From Amycolatopsis saalfeldensis (GTDB taxonomy: Bacteria > Actinomycetota > Actinomycetes > Mycobacteriales > Pseudonocardiaceae): a stretch of DNA of 64,000 bases. The stretch is taken from the NCBI RefSeq assembly GCF_900110575.1, contig NZ_FOEF01000005.1, positions 124,001 to 188,000 of the forward strand. Direction: 5' to 3'. Of this stretch, positions 61,023 through 64,000 are shown piece after piece (position 1 is the first letter of the stretch; every line of letters starts with the position of its first letter). The translations under genes were made by a program, and so were the position numbers. The notes under the pieces were generated by a model, which saw nothing but the letters and a program-made list of their open reading frames with translations, made no database searches and had not been told where the DNA came from.

Positions 61023-62015
61023 TTACTTGCGCCGGATCCCGATCCGCCGCCAGCTCCGGCGGCGCTGGGCGGGACCGGAGCCCGGGCCAGCGCCGGTGGT
61101 GGTGCCGTGGTCGCGATCGCGGTGGGCGCGGGTGGCCCGGACGAAGTCGGAACCGTTGCGGGGCAAGCGAACGGCGCGCATGGCGGCCCCCGCGACCCGG
61201 CGGGAGGCCGGGCGCAGCCGGAGCCGTCGCTGGCTGCGGGCACGGCGGATGGCGCGGCGTTCGCGCGGCGGGACCGTCCAGGCCTCGGGGTGCGCGGCGA
61301 GCCAGCGGTTCCGGTAGACCGCGTACGGGATGTGCAGCAGGTACAGCACCAGCGCGGCGGCCAGCGCCACCAGCGGGAACTGGATGATCGCCGCGGCCAG
61401 CAGCCCGACGCCGACCAGCAGCGGCGCGATCGCCTTGGCGGGTGCCTTCACGGTCTTCAGCGACAGCGTCGGGATGCGGCTGATCAGCAGCACGGCGACG
61501 GCGATCGTCCACGCCAGCACCACGTACTGCTGCGACCACCAGCCCTGGCCCCACTGCAGCGTCATGATCAGCGGCAGCATCGCGACCAGGCCGCCGGCCG
61601 GGGCGGGCACGCCGACGAAGAACTCGCCCGCGTAGGCCGGCTGGTCGGTGTCGTCGAGCAGGGTGTTGAAGCGCGCGAGCCGCAGGATCATGCAGACCGC
61701 GAAGATCAGCGACGCGACCCAGCCGATGCGGTCGCCGCCGGACTGCCACACGTACAGCACCAGCGCGGGCGCGACGCCGAACGAGATGCCGTCGGACAGC
61801 GAGTCGAGTTCCGCGCCCATTTTCGACGTGGCGTCGAGCAGGCGCGCGATGCGGCCGTCGAGGCTGTCCAGCACGGCGGCGATGCCGATCGAGGCGATCG
61901 CCATGGCGTAGTTGTTCGTGAGCGCGAACTGCACCGAGGAAAGCCCGGCGCACAAGGCGAGCACGGTGATGGCGTTCGGCAGCAGCCGGATGCCCGGGGT
62001 GGTCACGCGGACCAT
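61023..62015 (-). CDS. pssA: CDP-diacylglycerol-serine O-phosphatidyltransferase
   Basis: 330 residues. The CDP-alcohol phosphatidyltransferase motif is intact: DSLDGRIARLLDATSKMG, then AELDSLSD. Eight or so hydrophobic helices up to about residue 240 are followed by a basic cytoplasmic tail of about 90 residues rich in Arg, longer than in typical PssA. It makes phosphatidylserine in the membrane. It begins 2 nt after psd, so psd-pssA form an operon, as in mycobacteria (Rv0437c-Rv0436c). Confidence 0.92.
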   Translation of the reverse strand: MVRVTTPGIRLLPNAITVLALCAGLSSVQFALTNNYAMAIASIGIAAVLDSLDGRIARLLDATSKMGAELDSLSDGISFGVAPALVLYVWQSGGDRIGWVASLIFAVCMILRLARFNTLLDDTDQPAYAGEFFVGVPAPAGGLVAMLPLIMTLQWGQGWWSQQYVVLAWTIAVAVLLISRIPTLSLKTVKAPAKAIAPLLVGVGLLAAAIIQFPLVALAAALVLYLLHIPYAVYRNRWLAAHPEAWTVPPRERRAIRRARSQRRLRLRPASRRVAGAAMRAVRLPRNGSDFVRATRAHRDRDHGTTTGAGPGSGPAQRRRSWRRIGIRRK

Positions 62016-62017
62016 GG

Positions 62018-62731
62018 TCAGCCTTCTCCAAGCGCGGGGAGTTCGGCGATCACTGTCTCGCCGCCGACCGTGCGCTGGCCCTTCGAGACCAGGACGCGGC
62101 TGCCGGGCGGCAGGTACAGGTCGACGCGGGAGCCGAACCGGATGATGCCGTAGGTGTCGGCGGCGGCCACCTTGTCACCCTCGCGGATCTCGCACAGGAT
62201 GCGGCGCGCGACCAGCCCGGCGATCTGCACGACGACGAGCTCGTGGCCGTCGGCGGTGCGCATCAGCACGGAGTTGCGCTCGTTGTCCTCGCTCGCCTTG
62301 TCCAGGTCCGCGGACAGGAACTTGCCGGGCCGGTAGGCCACCTTCTCGATCACCCCGGTGGCCGGCGCGCGCTGGACGTGCACGTCGAACACCGAGAGGA
62401 ACACGCTCACGCGCATCCGCGGCTCGGCGGGCAGGCCCAGCTCGGGCGGCGGCACGGCCTCTTCGAGCAGGGAGACGAGTCCGTCGGCGGAGGCAACGGC
62501 GACGTTGTCGCGCGCGGGCGGCACCCGCTTCGGCTCGCGGAAGAACGCGGCGGTGGCCGCGGTGGCGAGCGCGCCGACGACGCCGAGGCGCTTGGAGAAC
62601 CGGCGCAGCACCAGCGTCGCCGCGAGGCCGCCGAAGACGAACGGGCGGCCCGCCGGGTGCATCGGCGGCACGGTTTCCCGGGCCAGCTGGACTGCGTGCG
62701 CGAGGGGGTTGCCGGTGGGCTTGCCGCTCAT
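62018..62731 (-). CDS. psd: phosphatidylserine decarboxylase
   Basis: 237 residues from ATG 62731 (GGGGAAA upstream); GTG 62803 would give 261 residues. The short, archaeal/mycobacterial-type Psd layout is present: AFFREPKRVPP, VFLSVFDVHVQRAPATGVIE, YRPGKFLSADLDKASEDNER and the self-cleavage site RFGSRVDLYLP, where the Ser becomes the pyruvoyl group. It converts phosphatidylserine to phosphatidylethanolamine. Operon partner of pssA. Confidence 0.93.
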   Translation of the reverse strand: MSGKPTGNPLAHAVQLARETVPPMHPAGRPFVFGGLAATLVLRRFSKRLGVVGALATAATAAFFREPKRVPPARDNVAVASADGLVSLLEEAVPPPELGLPAEPRMRVSVFLSVFDVHVQRAPATGVIEKVAYRPGKFLSADLDKASEDNERNSVLMRTADGHELVVVQIAGLVARRILCEIREGDKVAAADTYGIIRFGSRVDLYLPPGSRVLVSKGQRTVGGETVIAELPALGEG

Positions 62732-62988
62732 GGGTCGGTTTCCCCGCTGTTCGTCATCGGAGGGAGGGAAGGGACGGGATACGTCCGATTCGGGCTTCAC
62801 CACGCTACCGCTCGTCGGCGGGCGGACACGCCCGCCCCTGGTGGGCGAGGTGCCGGACCCCCCGCAAGGGTTTCCCCGCCACGGGTGGGAGCGACCACAA
62901 TCCGCTAACGTTCAGTGGAAATTCTCGATAACTCTCGGTAGTTGACGCCGCTCGGGGCTGGTCCCCGGGCCGACCTGCCGAGGTGACG

Positions 62989-63165
62989 ATGAGCGTTCCG
63001 GATTCGCTGACGGAGCTGTTGTGCGCCTGGCGCCGGGACGTCGCCTCGGTACCGCTGCCGATGCTCGTCGACCCGGCCCGGGCGGTGCTGGTCCTGCGCC
63101 ACGCAGCGCGGGTGCATGCATCCCCCGACGACGCATGCACCCGCGTGCGGAACGACTCAGCTTAG
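62989..63165 (+). CDS. small hypothetical protein
   Basis: 58 residues from ATG 62989, preceded by GAGGTG at suitable distance. Reads VPDSLTELLCAWRRDVASVP and a helical middle LVDPARAVLVLRHAARVHA. No recognised family. It lies alone between psd and the GlsB-like gene; real coding is plausible but not certain. Confidence 0.42.
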   Translation: MSVPDSLTELLCAWRRDVASVPLPMLVDPARAVLVLRHAARVHASPDDACTRVRNDSA

Positions 63166-63203
63166 TGGTTCACGGCGTTTGCTGACCGATCGTCGGCAAA
63201 CCG

Positions 63204-63491
63204 TTACAAACGGTCACGGTCACGATGGCGGCCCGCGGCGCTGACCAGGCGCAGGATCGCCAGCAGCACGATCGCGCCGAGGATGGCGACGCCGAAGCTG
63301 GGGAAGTCGAACCCGAACCGCTGGTGCTCGCCGGTGGCGAGCTGGTAGACGAAGCCGCCGAGGGCCGCGCCCAGCACCCCGACCAGCACGCTGACCAGGC
63401 AGCCTTGCCGGCGCCGGTCCGCGCCGCCGACCACGATGTTCGCGATCCAGCCGACGAGCGCGCCGAAGATGATCCAGGTGAAGAAGCCCAT
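63204..63491 (-). CDS. GlsB/YeaQ/YmgE family membrane protein
   Basis: 95 residues from ATG 63491; the frame beyond runs antisense through the ArsR-like gene. MGFFTWIIFGALVGWIANIV is the YeaQ/YmgE (transglycosylase-associated) signature, followed by GCLVSVLVGVLGAALGGFVY and FGVAILGAIVLLAILRL, three membrane helices, then a basic tail. Members are small stress-induced membrane proteins; exact role unknown. Confidence 0.82.
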   Translation of the reverse strand: MGFFTWIIFGALVGWIANIVVGGADRRRQGCLVSVLVGVLGAALGGFVYQLATGEHQRFGFDFPSFGVAILGAIVLLAILRLVSAAGRHRDRDRL

Positions 63492-63530
63492 GGCGGCCAG
63501 GATACCGGGGCTCGGTTTGCTCAAGAGATA

Positions 63531-63552
63531 TTGTACAAGAGTAATTGTGCAA
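63531..63552. promoter_or_regulatory. repeated TTGTRCAA sites, putative ArsR-family operator
   Basis: TTGTACAA (63531-63538) and TTGTGCAA (63545-63552), spaced 14 bp, lie just upstream of the ArsR-like gene's -10 (TAGTCT, 63554-63559). They also sit 40 bp upstream of the divergent GlsB-like gene. Confidence 0.6.
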
Positions 63553-63566
63553 CTAGTCTTGTGCGT

Positions 63567-64000
63567 ATGGCCGAACGCGAAGTCCACGAGATCCGCGACT
63601 CCCGGGTGCTGGCGGCGATGTCGCACCCGCTGCGCCGCCGCCTGCTCGACATCCTGAAGCTCGACGGCCCGGCGACGGCGTCCGTGCTCGCGGAGAAGAC
63701 CGGCCAGGCGGTGGGGAACATCAGCCACCACTTGAAGGTGCTGGCGGGCGCGTCGCTGGTGGAAGAGGCGCCCGAGCTGGCGCGCGATCGTCGCGAGCGC
63801 TGGTGGCGACGGCGTTCGCGCGCCCTGTCGTGGTCGTCGGAGGATTTCGTCGGTGACCCCGTCGCCGACGCCGCGGAGACCCTGAGCCTCGACCGGCAGG
63901 CCTCCCTCGCGCGCACGTGGCTCGCCGCGATGGAGACCGAGGCCCCGCAGTGGCGCGATTCGTGGTTCGACAACGAAACCTGGGCCCGGCTGTCCGCCGC
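63567..64000 (+). CDS. ArsR-like helix-turn-helix regulator, 3' end beyond the window
   Basis: ATG 63567 is fixed by TAGTCT ending 7 nt before it; 144 codons are present and the frame is open at the window end. Winged helix: SRVLAAMSHPLRRRLLDILK, TASVLAEKTGQAVGNISHHL and KVLAGASLVEEAPELARDRR. RERWWRRRSRALSWSSEDF follows and is typical of larger ArsR-like regulators with a C-terminal effector part. Probably autoregulated through the TTGTRCAA repeats and paired with a transporter gene downstream in many genomes (not visible here). Confidence 0.82.
   Translation, partial: MAEREVHEIRDSRVLAAMSHPLRRRLLDILKLDGPATASVLAEKTGQAVGNISHHLKVLAGASLVEEAPELARDRRERWWRRRSRALSWSSEDFVGDPVADAAETLSLDRQASLARTWLAAMETEAPQWRDSWFDNETWARLSA

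Overview
The window is 64 kb of very GC-rich DNA with short intergenic gaps and frequent GTG/TTG starts. Gene content points to a mycolate-lineage or Pseudonocardiales actinomycete, most like Amycolatopsis. Supporting features are an ectABCD ectoine/hydroxyectoine operon, a DasR-type GntR regulator with its dre-like operator, a mycothiol-dependent isomerase-family protein, a SARP/AfsR-type regulator, and a def-DUF3263-VirR-like...AAA-pssA-psd block that matches the gene order I recall for M. tuberculosis Rv0429c-Rv0437c. The genus is inference. No rRNA, tRNA, CRISPR array, insertion sequence or prophage was seen, so this looks like chromosomal DNA, not an island.

Layout. 1-13.4 kb is mainly catabolic. 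It opens with the end of a 2-hydroxypentadienoate hydratase and a paired oxalocrotonate-decarboxylase-type enzyme, then an alpha/beta hydrolase, a DUF1579 gene divergent from a MarR gene, a 1.1-kb G-skewed repeat tract, a GH3 beta-glucosidase, an acetyltransferase lacking a proper start, and a benzoyl-CoA epoxidation cluster (boxC, boxB, benzoate-CoA ligase, amidohydrolase). 13.4-22.5 kb holds a broken sigma factor, a MarR regulator, an M19 dipeptidase, a LapA-like protein, a mycothiol-isomerase-family protein, and a row of Abi-alpha/DUF4393, DUF445 and patatin-like phospholipase genes. 22.7-26.2 kb is the ectABCD operon, closed by a strong intrinsic terminator.

26.4-39.9 kb has the SARP regulator, a TetR/SDR divergent pair with duplicated operators, small membrane proteins, an unusual two-gene DUF6932-containing operon, an ArfA-like BON-OmpA protein, a GDSL hydrolase, DUF3159, and a nagK / SIS sugar-phosphate gene pair divergent from dasR. 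40-53.3 kb has an MFS exporter, a threonine dehydratase and the thiamin genes: thiE divergent from thiO-thiS-thiG, two thiD paralogues, and thiC. There are two TPP riboswitches, one before thiO and one before thiC. A secreted phospholipase C, a quinone reductase/HxlR pair and MarR genes lie between them. 53.4-64 kb contains a secreted GH15 glucoamylase, peptide deformylase, DUF3263, a VirR-like protein, a CDC48-type ATPase with a degenerate first ATPase site, a nitroreductase/TetR pair with overlapping palindromes, pssA, psd, a GlsB-like membrane protein and an ArsR-like regulator cut by the window end.

At least ten genes have a -10-like hexamer ending 6-7 nt before the start codon, which indicates leaderless transcripts and fixes several starts. 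The least explained parts are the DUF6932 two-gene operon (32.4-33.7 kb), the Abi-alpha/DUF445 pair beside a large patatin protein (17.4-22.5 kb), the structured leader at about 30.93 kb, and the G-rich repeat tract at 2.9-3.7 kb.
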